DNA from: Mesorhizobium sp. L-2-11
GTDB taxonomy: Bacteria > Pseudomonadota > Alphaproteobacteria > Rhizobiales > Rhizobiaceae
Direction: 5' to 3'
Assembly (NCBI RefSeq): GCF_016756595.1
Contig: NZ_AP023257.1
Span: 3,922,001-3,986,000, forward strand
DNA length: 64,000 nt
The position numbers were made by a program, and so were the translations under genes. This document shows positions 34,125 through 42,079 of the stretch, in pieces (position 1 is the first letter of the stretch; each line of letters begins with the position of its first letter). Below the pieces are notes generated by a model. The model saw only the letters and a program-made list of their open reading frames with translations. It had not been told where the DNA came from and did not search any database.

Positions 34125-36404
34125 TCAGGATTCTACAAGATCGAGGAACGTCCTCGCTTCCTTGATGTCCGGCGTCGCGAAGCCCTCTGTGAACCAGCCG
34201 CAAACCGGTGCGAGAAGGTCGTGGGCCCTTTGCCGCTGGTTTCCCTGGACCCAGAGTCGGGCAAGAGATGTGGCGGCTCGCAGCTCCCAAAGCTTGGCGC
34301 GTTGATCTTGGGCCACGGTAAGCGCGTGCAGGAAAGAAGCCTCGGCCTTCTCGTCGGCCTTCAAGTCCAGGAGCAGTTCGCCCTTGCGGAGGTGCAACTC
34401 AGTCTTGTTCCACCGCTCGTTGGTCTCGGTGATCAATGCGAGCCCTTCCTCGATCCTGTCGAGTGCGGCGCGTGGGTTGCCAAGCCTGCTGAGGGCGCTG
34501 GCGAGCATGAGCAGCCAGCGTGGCACAAAAAGCTTCGCGTCGTGCCCACGCCATTCGACTATGCCGTCGCGCATTTGAGCAAGACCGCTATCCGACTCAC
34601 CCGCCTGGGTCAGAACCCAACCCTTGAGAATGACCCCTGCCGTACGCCAAAGTGAGAAACCGTGCTCCGTACTGATCGAGATCAGTTCATCGACAATGGC
34701 CTCATCCGCGCCAAAGTTGCTGTCGCGCTTATACCCGCCGAGATCTCTCGAATAAGTGCAAAACAGGGCCGATTGAAACAGGCCGAACGCCGCGGATGGG
34801 CTGTGCCGGTGGTGTCTTATGGCCTGTAACAGCTCGGTGTATTTCTCGAATGCTTGATCGGGATAACCGAGGTGGAGCAGCGCGTGGGCGATATAGCAAA
34901 GGTTTGCGATACGGGGATCATAAGCGAATCGATAGGCAAGCGCGGCGTGCTCGTTCGGATCGTACAGCGCCAACGACGCCTCCATATGCTTGCGTCCGGC
35001 CTCAAAATCTCCCCGGTGCACCGACGTGATGCCGACGCACCGGTGTGCGATCATGATTGTGGCCTGATCGCAGTCGCATTCGGCCCTGCGCAGCATCGAT
35101 GTCGTCGTTGCCAGCGCAGCATCGAGTTGGCCACGCAGGAGATAGACGAGATACCGGCCGTAATCGGCCACGCTGCGCAGAGTGATGTCGTCCACTCGCT
35201 CGCACAACTCTTCGGCTCGCGCGAACGCCGCTGCGGTGGCCGGCGACGACCAACCTTTGGCCGCCATAAAGGCGGTGCCCAACGCCACCTGCATATCCAG
35301 CTCCAGGCGGACGCGCTCCTGACTGTCAGGTAGCGTGCGGACAAGTCTTAGCCCATTTTCCAGGTGCGCGATCGACTCCAAAATTGCAGAGCGCTGGATC
35401 GCCGATTGCGCGGCTTGCCACCAGTAGCTGACTGCCCGGTCGATAAGGCCTGCCTCGGTGCAGTGATGGGCAATGATCTCCGGCAAAGCCTCGGAACCCG
35501 CTGCCACACGCTCTTCGAGAGCCGCGGCGATGCGCGCGTGCATCTGCTGCCGCCGAGTTTTAAGAAGGCTGGAATACGCCGCATCCTGCACGAGCGCATG
35601 CTTGAAGCTGTAGGTCGCTTCCGGCGGCGCACCTCGGCAATAGATCAGCTCGGACCTGCAGAGCTGGGCCAAAGCGTCCTGCAGTTTGCCTTCGTCGTGC
35701 GGCGCCACGGCGGCCAGCAGATCGTGCGAGAATTCGCGGCCGATTACAGCCCCGATCTGCGCCACTTCCTTGACCGGCGCCAGGTGGTCGAGGCGAGCCA
35801 TGAGCGAGTCGTGCAGCGTAGCCGGGATTGCCAGCGGCGGGAGAGTTCCGGTCAACTCGAAATGATTGCCGACCTCCCGCAAGAGGCCTGACTCCAGGAC
35901 TGTCTTGGTCAGCTCCTCAACGAATAGCGGAACCCCGTCAGTTCGCGCCATGATCTGGTCCAGAACCTCACGCGGTAGCGCCTTGCCGCCGGTGACGCGG
36001 AGAGCCACGGCTGCGCCGTGCCGTCGCGTGAGACGAGAAAGCGAGAGCTGGGTCACATGGGCATGGCTGGTCCAGGGTGGGCTGAATTCCGGCCGGAAGG
36101 TGATCAGAACCAGTGCCGGCAGACGCTGGACCCGCTCAATTACCAGGCCCAGCAGCTCTAGTGTCGAAGGATCGATCCAATGCACATCCTCGTATACGGC
36201 CAGCACAGGCTTCTGCTTGGCGAGGCCGGCGAGCTGCTCGACCAAGATTTCCAGCGTGCGTTGCTTGATGCGCTGTGGCGGCAGATCGATTGGCGGGTAG
36301 CGTGTTTCAGTTGGGATCGCAAGCAAAGCGGCCAATACTTGCGCCGCCTCCCGGTCCTGCTCGCCGCCCCGAGCGAGCAGAGTTTCAAGTTTGTCGAGCT
36401 TCAT
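34125..36404 (-). CDS. C-terminal half of a split signalling ATPase (Walker B plus TPR)
   Basis: A 759-residue protein. It carries the second half of an AAA-type ATPase domain: Walker B is VLAVYEDVHWID at 67-78, followed by FVEELTKTVLESGLL and other features of the ATPase, and then a long TPR-like helical region to the C terminus. It has no Walker A of its own; that lies in the upstream gene 36401-37531. The ATG overlaps the upstream stop as ATGA (36401-36404). Inserting one G in the CCG-AGA codons there would fuse both genes into a single normal protein of about 1135 residues. It is therefore either one frame of a broken gene or the second partner of a split ATPase. Confidence 0.78.
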   Translation of the reverse strand: MKLDKLETLLARGGEQDREAAQVLAALLAIPTETRYPPIDLPPQRIKQRTLEILVEQLAGLAKQKPVLAVYEDVHWIDPSTLELLGLVIERVQRLPALVLITFRPEFSPPWTSHAHVTQLSLSRLTRRHGAAVALRVTGGKALPREVLDQIMARTDGVPLFVEELTKTVLESGLLREVGNHFELTGTLPPLAIPATLHDSLMARLDHLAPVKEVAQIGAVIGREFSHDLLAAVAPHDEGKLQDALAQLCRSELIYCRGAPPEATYSFKHALVQDAAYSSLLKTRRQQMHARIAAALEERVAAGSEALPEIIAHHCTEAGLIDRAVSYWWQAAQSAIQRSAILESIAHLENGLRLVRTLPDSQERVRLELDMQVALGTAFMAAKGWSSPATAAAFARAEELCERVDDITLRSVADYGRYLVYLLRGQLDAALATTTSMLRRAECDCDQATIMIAHRCVGITSVHRGDFEAGRKHMEASLALYDPNEHAALAYRFAYDPRIANLCYIAHALLHLGYPDQAFEKYTELLQAIRHHRHSPSAAFGLFQSALFCTYSRDLGGYKRDSNFGADEAIVDELISISTEHGFSLWRTAGVILKGWVLTQAGESDSGLAQMRDGIVEWRGHDAKLFVPRWLLMLASALSRLGNPRAALDRIEEGLALITETNERWNKTELHLRKGELLLDLKADEKAEASFLHALTVAQDQRAKLWELRAATSLARLWVQGNQRQRAHDLLAPVCGWFTEGFATPDIKEARTFLDLVES

Positions 36405-37531
36405 CTCGGCGTGTCATCACGGTCGAACTGCGCCGCCCGCTCCAAAAGTCCGACCACCGGATAAAGCGCACTGTTGGTGTGGTACGGCGAGCAGTAATTG
36501 CTGAGCGGGATGTACGATTCATTGGCCAAGTGCTCGCGCAGGGCGCGCACAATGCGCGACTTGCCAATCCCCGGCTCCCCGGAGAGGAGGATCACCTGTC
36601 CTTCACCGTCCTCCGCCCGCGACCAGCGTTCCAGAAGCAGAGCCAGCTCCTGCTCGCGGCCAATGAGCTTCGTCAGCGCGCCGGTGTGGAATGCCTCGAA
36701 GCGGCTTTCGGCCCGGCCCTCGCCTCTGACAGAAAAGGCTTTCAAGGCCGTCTCGAAGCCCTTCAGAACCTGTGGTCCCAGATCCTCCAACTCGAACAGA
36801 TCGCCCAGCAGATGTCGTGTGCTCTCGGCGACAACTACGCTGCCCGGCCTGGCCAAGTCCTGCAGTCGCGAGGCCAAGGTCGGCGTCTCGCCGACCACCG
36901 CCCGCTCGCGCGCCTCCTTGTCGCCGACAAGCTCACCGACCACCACGAGACCCGTCGCGATCCCCACCCGGCACGCAAGCGGCTTGCCTTCCGGCGCCCG
37001 CAGTTGCGCCACCGAACTGGCAACCGCCAAGCCTGCGCGCACCGCGCGCTCGGCATCATCTTCATGCGCCCGTGGCCAGCCGAAATATGCCAGCACACCA
37101 TCGCCCATGAATTTCGCAATGTGTCCCTCGAAGCGGGTAATCTCGCCCGCGCAACAATTCTGGTACCCTCGGATGATCTCACTCATCTCCTCGGGATCGA
37201 CCCGAGCCGAAATCGCGGTGGAGCCGACCAGATCGGCGAACATCACGGTCAGCTGCCGCCGCTCGGCACCAGTTGGGGACGCCGGTGCCGACGCAAGTTC
37301 GGCGACTTGAGTCAACGCTTTGCCACCTTCAGCTAAGATTGCAGAGGAACTTTCCCGCAGCTCGGCGATAGCCTCCAGAAGCTTCCGGCGGTGCCCTACC
37401 GAACTGACGCCGATGTCCTTGAGATCCTCGGCCGTCAGCCGCAGGAGCACTTCGGCCTCGACGTTGTTCTCACGAAAGGCCGTGCCGTATTGCTGCAGCC
37501 CTAAGCTGCGCAGCCACTCCTCAATGTCCAT
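36401..37531 (-). CDS. N-terminal half of a split signalling protein (SAM, cyclase-like, Walker A)
   Basis: A 376-residue protein. Residues about 1-62 are a SAM domain (MDIEEWLRSLGLQQYGTAFRE begins it). A class III cyclase homology domain covers about 90-245, with D100 in FADLVGST and K140/D144 in KFMGDGVLAYF. The usual transition-state asparagine is replaced by threonine (T218 in GETPTLASRL), while R222 remains. A P-loop GEPGIGKS at 318-325 starts an AAA ATPase domain that is cut off after DRDDTPR. The rest of the ATPase is in the overlapping downstream gene. Confidence 0.8.
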   Translation of the reverse strand: MDIEEWLRSLGLQQYGTAFRENNVEAEVLLRLTAEDLKDIGVSSVGHRRKLLEAIAELRESSSAILAEGGKALTQVAELASAPASPTGAERRQLTVMFADLVGSTAISARVDPEEMSEIIRGYQNCCAGEITRFEGHIAKFMGDGVLAYFGWPRAHEDDAERAVRAGLAVASSVAQLRAPEGKPLACRVGIATGLVVVGELVGDKEARERAVVGETPTLASRLQDLARPGSVVVAESTRHLLGDLFELEDLGPQVLKGFETALKAFSVRGEGRAESRFEAFHTGALTKLIGREQELALLLERWSRAEDGEGQVILLSGEPGIGKSRIVRALREHLANESYIPLSNYCSPYHTNSALYPVVGLLERAAQFDRDDTPR

Positions 37532-37964
37532 GTCCCACTTCCGCGGTGGAGACGCCGGAGGGCTCCTTCGCTAACAGTCCGGCAGACTCACACAAACGGG
37601 GATCCTCTACAACGTCATGGAAGTTGTGGCTGACTGCTTCCGGCGGCTGGCGTGTTAGCGAGGTAGGAGATCAACCGTCTGGTCTTTTGAACCCTGCCGA
37701 ATTTCAGATCGCTGGAACGAACGGCAAATCCCCACAGCTGTCCTTAAACCACACCCGCGCCAAGGTCGGAAAGGGTCATGGGCGTGAATTCGGCCGAGCG
37801 CGAACGAGCTTCAGCTTCGGGGCTCGTCTCCCGCCATTCTCAACGCGATTGTCACCACCTACCGCTTGAAAAAAGTGGAGCCGGCCCGGGGACGGGGCCG
37901 GCTCCTAAAACCCGGTCGTTGGGGACGGGGAGGTGGGGCTCGACCGGGTTTTTGCGTCGCGTCC
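37532..37964. other. Intergenic region carrying direct-repeat copy 2
   Basis: About 430 bases downstream of the transglutaminase-like gene and upstream of the SAM/cyclase gene. From 37773 it is the second copy of the long repeat. The part from 37532 to 37772 shows no gene or motif and would contain the SAM/cyclase gene's promoter. Confidence 0.7.
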
Positions 37965-37989
37965 TTAGCGGACGCTGGCAACCGCGCCG
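37773..37989. repeat. Long direct repeat, copy 2
   Basis: The partner of 33249-33484. This copy is continuous with the intact transglutaminase-like gene, so it is probably the original location; the other copy keeps only that gene's last seven codons. Confidence 0.92.
37872..37960 (-). terminator. Double-hairpin terminator of the transglutaminase-like gene
   Basis: Beyond the stop at 37965 the minus strand forms AACCCGGTCG/CGACCGGGTT ending in TTTT, then the perfect 11-bp stem GGAGCCGGCCC/GGGCCGGCTCC. The first stem also has a T-run on the opposite strand, so it can act in both directions. Confidence 0.8.
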
Positions 37990-38573
37990 GAGCGGCCGTC
38001 GTTGATCGTCACCCAGGCGCCCGAATTCTGGCTCGATTGGCGCTTCAGGTAGGTATAGTCGGTGTTGGTCCAGGACAGCACCCTGGTTTCGAGATTGTCG
38101 AGGATGAACTCTCCGAGGCTGGTGCGCACGGTCAGCACCGCGTGGCCGTCCCCGTTCGGCTGGCGCGCAACCGTCATCAGCAGGTCGCCGGCCGGAACGC
38201 CGATGTTCATCAACGCGCGGCGCTTTTCCAGCGCATAATCCTCGCAGTCGCCGAATTCGCTGTTGGAATAGGACCAGACCTCTTCCTTGCCCCACAGTTC
38301 CATATCGGTGCGCGGCGCGATCCTGCTGTTGACCGAATTGTTGATGCTCACGATCTTGGCCCACAGCTTGCGGGTCAGTTCGATTGGCGCCTGCTTCGGC
38401 GTCCGCTGACTGCATTCCTGCGGAATCTTCTGGCAGAACTCGTAATGGCCGACCGGCTGTGTGGTGCGGCTGCCGGTGTGCATGAAGGCAGGTCCCGCTG
38501 CATACGCTGTTCCCCAGGCGGTAAGCTGCGTCGCCATTGCCAAGAGCAACAGCTTGCCCCTCGTCTTCTTCAT
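37965..38573 (-). CDS. Bacterial transglutaminase-like cysteine protease (BTLCP)
   Basis: A 202-residue exported protease with a signal peptide (about 1-26, ending TAYAA). The catalytic triad is visible as C110 in EFGDCEDYAL, H144 in DGHAVLTV and D159 in EFILDN. BTLCP proteins such as LapG cleave surface adhesins or process periplasmic targets; PilZ and PAS genes nearby hint at surface regulation, but this is inference. The ATG at 38573 follows GGGGAG. The gene's last seven codons are duplicated 4.5 kb away. Confidence 0.9.
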   Translation of the reverse strand: MKKTRGKLLLLAMATQLTAWGTAYAAGPAFMHTGSRTTQPVGHYEFCQKIPQECSQRTPKQAPIELTRKLWAKIVSINNSVNSRIAPRTDMELWGKEEVWSYSNSEFGDCEDYALEKRRALMNIGVPAGDLLMTVARQPNGDGHAVLTVRTSLGEFILDNLETRVLSWTNTDYTYLKRQSSQNSGAWVTINDGRSGAVASVR

Positions 38574-38784
38574 CGTCCAGTCTCCCCGTTTGAGGAGACA
38601 ATGACACGATTGGATTTATTCGACGCAAAGGCTCAAAGTAGACATTAAGTAAAACGCCCATAGAATAAACCTAAAATTTGAGTCACTTCAGTATAAAATT
38701 GTTGAGGCGTTTGCGCCGGGATCACATCGGCGCGGCGCGGCGCCTTGGCGCGGCATCGCTGGCAGGCCGCGTTGACCGGCGCAC

Positions 38785-38814
38785 CAAAAAAAACCGGCCA
38801 AAATAGGCCGGTCG
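38785..38814 (-). terminator. Terminator of the PilZ gene
   Basis: On the minus strand GACCGGCC and GGCCGGTT pair around TATTTT and run into an uninterrupted T-tract. This is a classical intrinsic terminator about 20 bases after the PilZ stop. Confidence 0.88.
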
Positions 38815-38837
38815 ATTGCGGGAATGTTTGTTGTTTG

Positions 38838-39455
38838 TCAGGTGCCGGATGCGTTGAATTCGGAATCGAGCGTTTCTGGCCTCTGGATGACCGCGAACTC
38901 GATGGCGATGCCGTCCTCGAAATGGCGCACCACCTGGCCGCGCATGGTGCCCAGCATGACCTGGATGCCGATTGCCGGCTTGACGTCGATCTCGACCGCG
39001 GCGCCCGAAAGCGACAGGTCGATGATGCGGCACTGGTACTGGCGCCCGTCGCCGAGCTGAAGCACGCTGGTCGGATTGCGCGGCGCCACGCGTTCGTGGC
39101 GGCGGTCCTCCGGCAGATCGAGCTCGTGCTTGTTGGCAAGCCAGGTCAATTGCGCTGCAAGCTTGTCCTTCTTGCGTTCGGACGCGATGACGGTCATCGC
39201 GAAGCCGTCCTGCAAGATGCGGGTGACGACGCCTTCGATGCGGCCGATGTGATCGATGTAGGCGATGACTTTCTCGCCCGGCATGCCGATGCGTTCGGTG
39301 CGAAGCGCTACATTGCCCGGCGACATGTCGACCACCTGGCAAGGATGTTCGGTGCGATCCTCCAGCATGAAGCGTCCATAGATCTTCACGCGGACGCGCT
39401 GAAAGTTGCGCCTTTCAGCGTGGGACGGCGCGGTGTCGACCGCCGCTGACCTCAT
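38838..39455 (-). CDS. Protein with two PilZ domains
   Basis: A 205-residue cytoplasmic protein with two PilZ-like units, about residues 12-105 and 115-195. c-di-GMP-binding motifs: RRNFQRV (15-21) with DMSPGN in the first and RRHERV (near 117-122) with DLSLSGAAVE in the second. The second unit matches the RxxxR and D/N-x-S-x2-G consensus better. It should act as a c-di-GMP effector; the target is unknown. Confidence 0.9.
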   Translation of the reverse strand: MRSAAVDTAPSHAERRNFQRVRVKIYGRFMLEDRTEHPCQVVDMSPGNVALRTERIGMPGEKVIAYIDHIGRIEGVVTRILQDGFAMTVIASERKKDKLAAQLTWLANKHELDLPEDRRHERVAPRNPTSVLQLGDGRQYQCRIIDLSLSGAAVEIDVKPAIGIQVMLGTMRGQVVRHFEDGIAIEFAVIQRPETLDSEFNASGT

Positions 39456-39572
39456 GACTGCCTACACCCCGTTTGGCATTCCGCGCGTTGATGCGAAGAA
39501 CTTCGTCGGAAAGCTACAGCCAAGCGGGTTAACAAAGGGGAAAGCCTGAGACCGCTACTTTAGGATTTTGGA

Positions 39573-40211
39573 TTATTCCCCGCGCCCGCCGTCGAATACG
39601 ACCAGATGACGGATGCGGCGCGCCGGGCCGAGCGCCGAAATCGTCTGCGACGGATCGAGTTCCGACGGGACAAGCGAGGGAACGTCGATGGCCGGCCGGT
39701 TCTTGAGGAGTATCGGTTCGTTCTCCGGATCGACGAGACGGATCGAATCGATCAGGGCGTCGTCGATCGGATCCGCGCCCAGCCAGAACGGTTTTTCAGC
39801 AGCGCTTATCACGCCGAGGCAGCGCGGATTGTCGACACCGCCGTCGAGCGGCAGGGCGAGCAGCTCGAACTTGCTGGAACGGTCGGTGCGGCTGAAACCT
39901 TCATAGGTGATGAGCACGACGGATTTCTGATCGAAGACGCCTTGGATCAGTTTCGAGATAAGCCGCTGGTCCTTCTCGCGCCACAGCGAGCGAAAGGAAA
40001 ACCCCTTGAGTTCACGGCCATAGACTGCGCAAAGCCTTGTGCCGGCGAGCCGGAATACCGCTTCGCCGCGCGTATCCTTTTCCAGGATGAATGTGTCGGC
40101 CAGCAGCGACTTGATATCGGCCGGCTCGACTTCCGAACGCTTCGGGGCAGGGCGCCCGTCACGCAGCCGGTTCCAATAATGGAACAGCGTGATCGATCCG
40201 TTCTGGTTCAT
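39573..40211 (-). CDS. PAS-domain protein
   Basis: A 212-residue protein with the PAS_5-like pattern common in rhizobia: MNQNGSITLFHYWNRLRDG, then DTFILEKDTRGEAVFRLAGT and a C-terminal segment ending HLVVFDGGRGE. It has no output domain. The ATG at 40211 gives the standard N terminus. It is on the same strand as the PilZ gene, 117 bases upstream. Confidence 0.82.
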   Translation of the reverse strand: MNQNGSITLFHYWNRLRDGRPAPKRSEVEPADIKSLLADTFILEKDTRGEAVFRLAGTRLCAVYGRELKGFSFRSLWREKDQRLISKLIQGVFDQKSVVLITYEGFSRTDRSSKFELLALPLDGGVDNPRCLGVISAAEKPFWLGADPIDDALIDSIRLVDPENEPILLKNRPAIDVPSLVPSELDPSQTISALGPARRIRHLVVFDGGRGE

Positions 40212-40631
40212 GCTATGCTGCTCCGCGCAATCTGTCGTCTGATGTCCCATCGGTGAACAGAAGGGCGCCCTCCGAGGACCTACATGCGTTGCGGAGCAGG
40301 ATGCGTGCCAGCATCGTTAACACTTGTTCACGGGTCGGGGTCGTTAAGGTTAACAAGTGGTTTACGTTGCGCTCCACCCAAGCCGGTGGCACGATAAAAC
40401 CACTCCAGAAGCGGTCGTTTCGCAGCGATCGGCAGTATTTCAGTCAAGAGTTTGGGGGAGCACGGGGGCTCGACCAGCCGTTCAAGGGCAGCCTTGGACG
40501 GCTTCTTTTTGATTCGCGCCAATTTTGATTCGCGCCATTTTGATTTGCGTGGGGCAATTCGCCCTTTGTGAATCGGGTGACCGTGATCTACATGCTCGCG
40601 AAGTCGAATCCCGCGACTGAGTGCGAGCCAT
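40212..40631. other. Intergenic region between PAS and rhomboid genes
   Basis: About 420 bases between divergent genes. It holds an inverted repeat CACTTGTT (40321-40328) / AACAAGTG (40352-40359) surrounded by GTTAAC motifs, plausibly an operator for the PAS gene, and the tandem array at 40507-40549. No gene is visible. Confidence 0.6.
40507..40549. repeat. Tandem array of TTTTGATTCGCGCCA units
   Basis: Two full 16-bp units (40507-40522, 40523-40538) differ at the last base; a truncated third unit, TTTGATTTGCG, follows. It lies about 85 bases before the rhomboid gene. Confidence 0.85.
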
Positions 40632-41390
40632 ATGAGCGAACCAGCAAGCCCCTCGGAAATCGAACAGGGCGAGGGCGGACCTGTCGGCCGCGAGCCGGAG
40701 CCGCGCCGCGAGCCGGTATTCAACATGCCGCCCGTCGTGCTGGCGCTGGTCGGCATCTGCGTCGTCGTTCACCTGATCCGATTATACTGGCTCACCGACG
40801 ACCAGGATTTTTCCCTGCTGATCCGGACCGCCTTCATTCCGATCCGCTATTCCGGTCGCTTCGACCTCGATTTCTACGCGTTTTCGAGCCCCTTCACCTA
40901 TGCCTTCCTGCACGGCGGCTTTGCTCATCTTGCCGTCAACATGGTGTGGCTGGCGGCTTTCGGCTCACCGCTGGCGAACCGCTTCGGCGCGCTTCGTTTC
41001 AGCCTGTTCTTCGCGGCGACGGGGCTGGCGGCGGTGGTGCTGTTCTGGGCCGTGCATCCGCTCGGCCAGACGCCGCTGGTCGGCGCATCGGGCGCGATTT
41101 CCGGCATGATGGGGGCCGCCGCCCGCTTCGGCTTCCGCACCGATCGCTCGACCGGCAAAGCCGCCTTCGCCGGCCCGCCGCTGCCGATGGCGGCGGTGTT
41201 CCGCTCGCGCGGCGTTGTGACTTTTCTTGCCATCTGGATGGTGATCAATCTCGCCACCGGCCTCGTTGCCTTCGCGCCCGGCATCGACAGCCAGATCGCC
41301 TGGGAGGCCCATATTGGCGGTTTCTTCGCCGGTTTCTTCGGCCTGCGGGCTTTCGATCGGCGGCAGCAGGCGGATGAGTTCAGGGCTTGA
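40632..41390 (+). CDS. Rhomboid-family intramembrane serine protease
   Basis: A 252-residue membrane protein. After a soluble N terminus of about 30 residues come about six membrane segments. The catalytic serine S153 is in GASGAISG and the histidine H227 in AHIGGFFAG; H94 and N103 in the earlier AFLHGGFAHLAVNM stretch complete the core. Rhomboids cleave membrane substrates within the bilayer; the target here is unknown. Confidence 0.9.
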   Translation: MSEPASPSEIEQGEGGPVGREPEPRREPVFNMPPVVLALVGICVVVHLIRLYWLTDDQDFSLLIRTAFIPIRYSGRFDLDFYAFSSPFTYAFLHGGFAHLAVNMVWLAAFGSPLANRFGALRFSLFFAATGLAAVVLFWAVHPLGQTPLVGASGAISGMMGAAARFGFRTDRSTGKAAFAGPPLPMAAVFRSRGVVTFLAIWMVINLATGLVAFAPGIDSQIAWEAHIGGFFAGFFGLRAFDRRQQADEFRA

Positions 41391-41491
41391 GCCTCGCCGC
41401 ACTTGAAAAGCAATCGATCGCGGCGCACGATGTTTAGTACTAAGCAAGCCGGTCAGGGCAGGAACCGGCAAGTAAAACTGAGGAGGACGCC

Positions 41492-41923
41492 ATGACTGTT
41501 AAGGCAATTCTCGAGCAGAAGGGCCACGACGTGTTGACGCTCGGGCCGAACGAAAAACTGAGCGAGGCCATTCGCATACTGGCCGAGCACAGGATCGGTG
41601 CGCTGGTCATCACCAATGGCGATCACAAGATCGTCGGCATTCTTTCCGAGCGCGACGTCGTGCGGGTCCTCGCCAGGGCAGGGGCCGCCGCATTGGATAT
41701 CGCAGTGCGTTCGGCGATGACGCCCAAGGTAAAGATCTGCAATGAGAACCACACCGTCAACGAGGTCATGGAGATCATGACCAGTGGCCGTTTCCGCCAT
41801 TTGCCCGTGGAAAAGGACGGCCTGCTCGACGGCATCGTGTCGATCGGCGACGTGGTCAAGCGGCGCATCGAGGATGTCGAGCGCGAGGCCGCGGAGATCA
41901 GGGCCTATATCGCGACGGCGTGA
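41492..41923 (+). CDS. Protein with paired CBS domains
   Basis: A 143-residue protein consisting of two CBS motifs, about 8-65 and 75-135, with GALVITNGDHKIVGILSERD in the first and FRHLPVEKDGLLDGIVSIGD in the second. Such stand-alone CBS pairs bind adenine nucleotides as energy sensors. GAGGAGG precedes the ATG. Confidence 0.88.
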   Translation: MTVKAILEQKGHDVLTLGPNEKLSEAIRILAEHRIGALVITNGDHKIVGILSERDVVRVLARAGAAALDIAVRSAMTPKVKICNENHTVNEVMEIMTSGRFRHLPVEKDGLLDGIVSIGDVVKRRIEDVEREAAEIRAYIATA

Positions 41924-41940
41924 GATCGCCAGCAAGTTTT

Positions 41941-42079
41941 GTCGAAGTCGGCGCCGCCCCTCATCGCTCTGCCCGGCACTTATCTCACGGCCGCAATCTG
42001 TGCGTGCAGTCTGCAACGTTGGTGATGGCGTCGATGACAGCGCCCCTCTCCCCGTCACTATACGGGGAGAGGATGCCGG
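41941..42079. repeat. RPE-type repeat interrupted by the IS481-family element
   Basis: Carries GTCGGCGCCGCCCCTCAT and the hairpin CTCCCCGTCACTATACGGGG, as in the element at 4764. It breaks off at GATGCCGG and resumes after the insertion sequence as CCGGCAGGCAGGTGAGGGG (43419-43446). Confidence 0.85.

Noticed and set aside
33249..37989. Integrative element with att sites at the protease gene's 3' end
   Set aside because: The repeats look like att sites in position, but no integrase, excisionase or transfer gene lies between them, so I report a repeat-bounded segment only.
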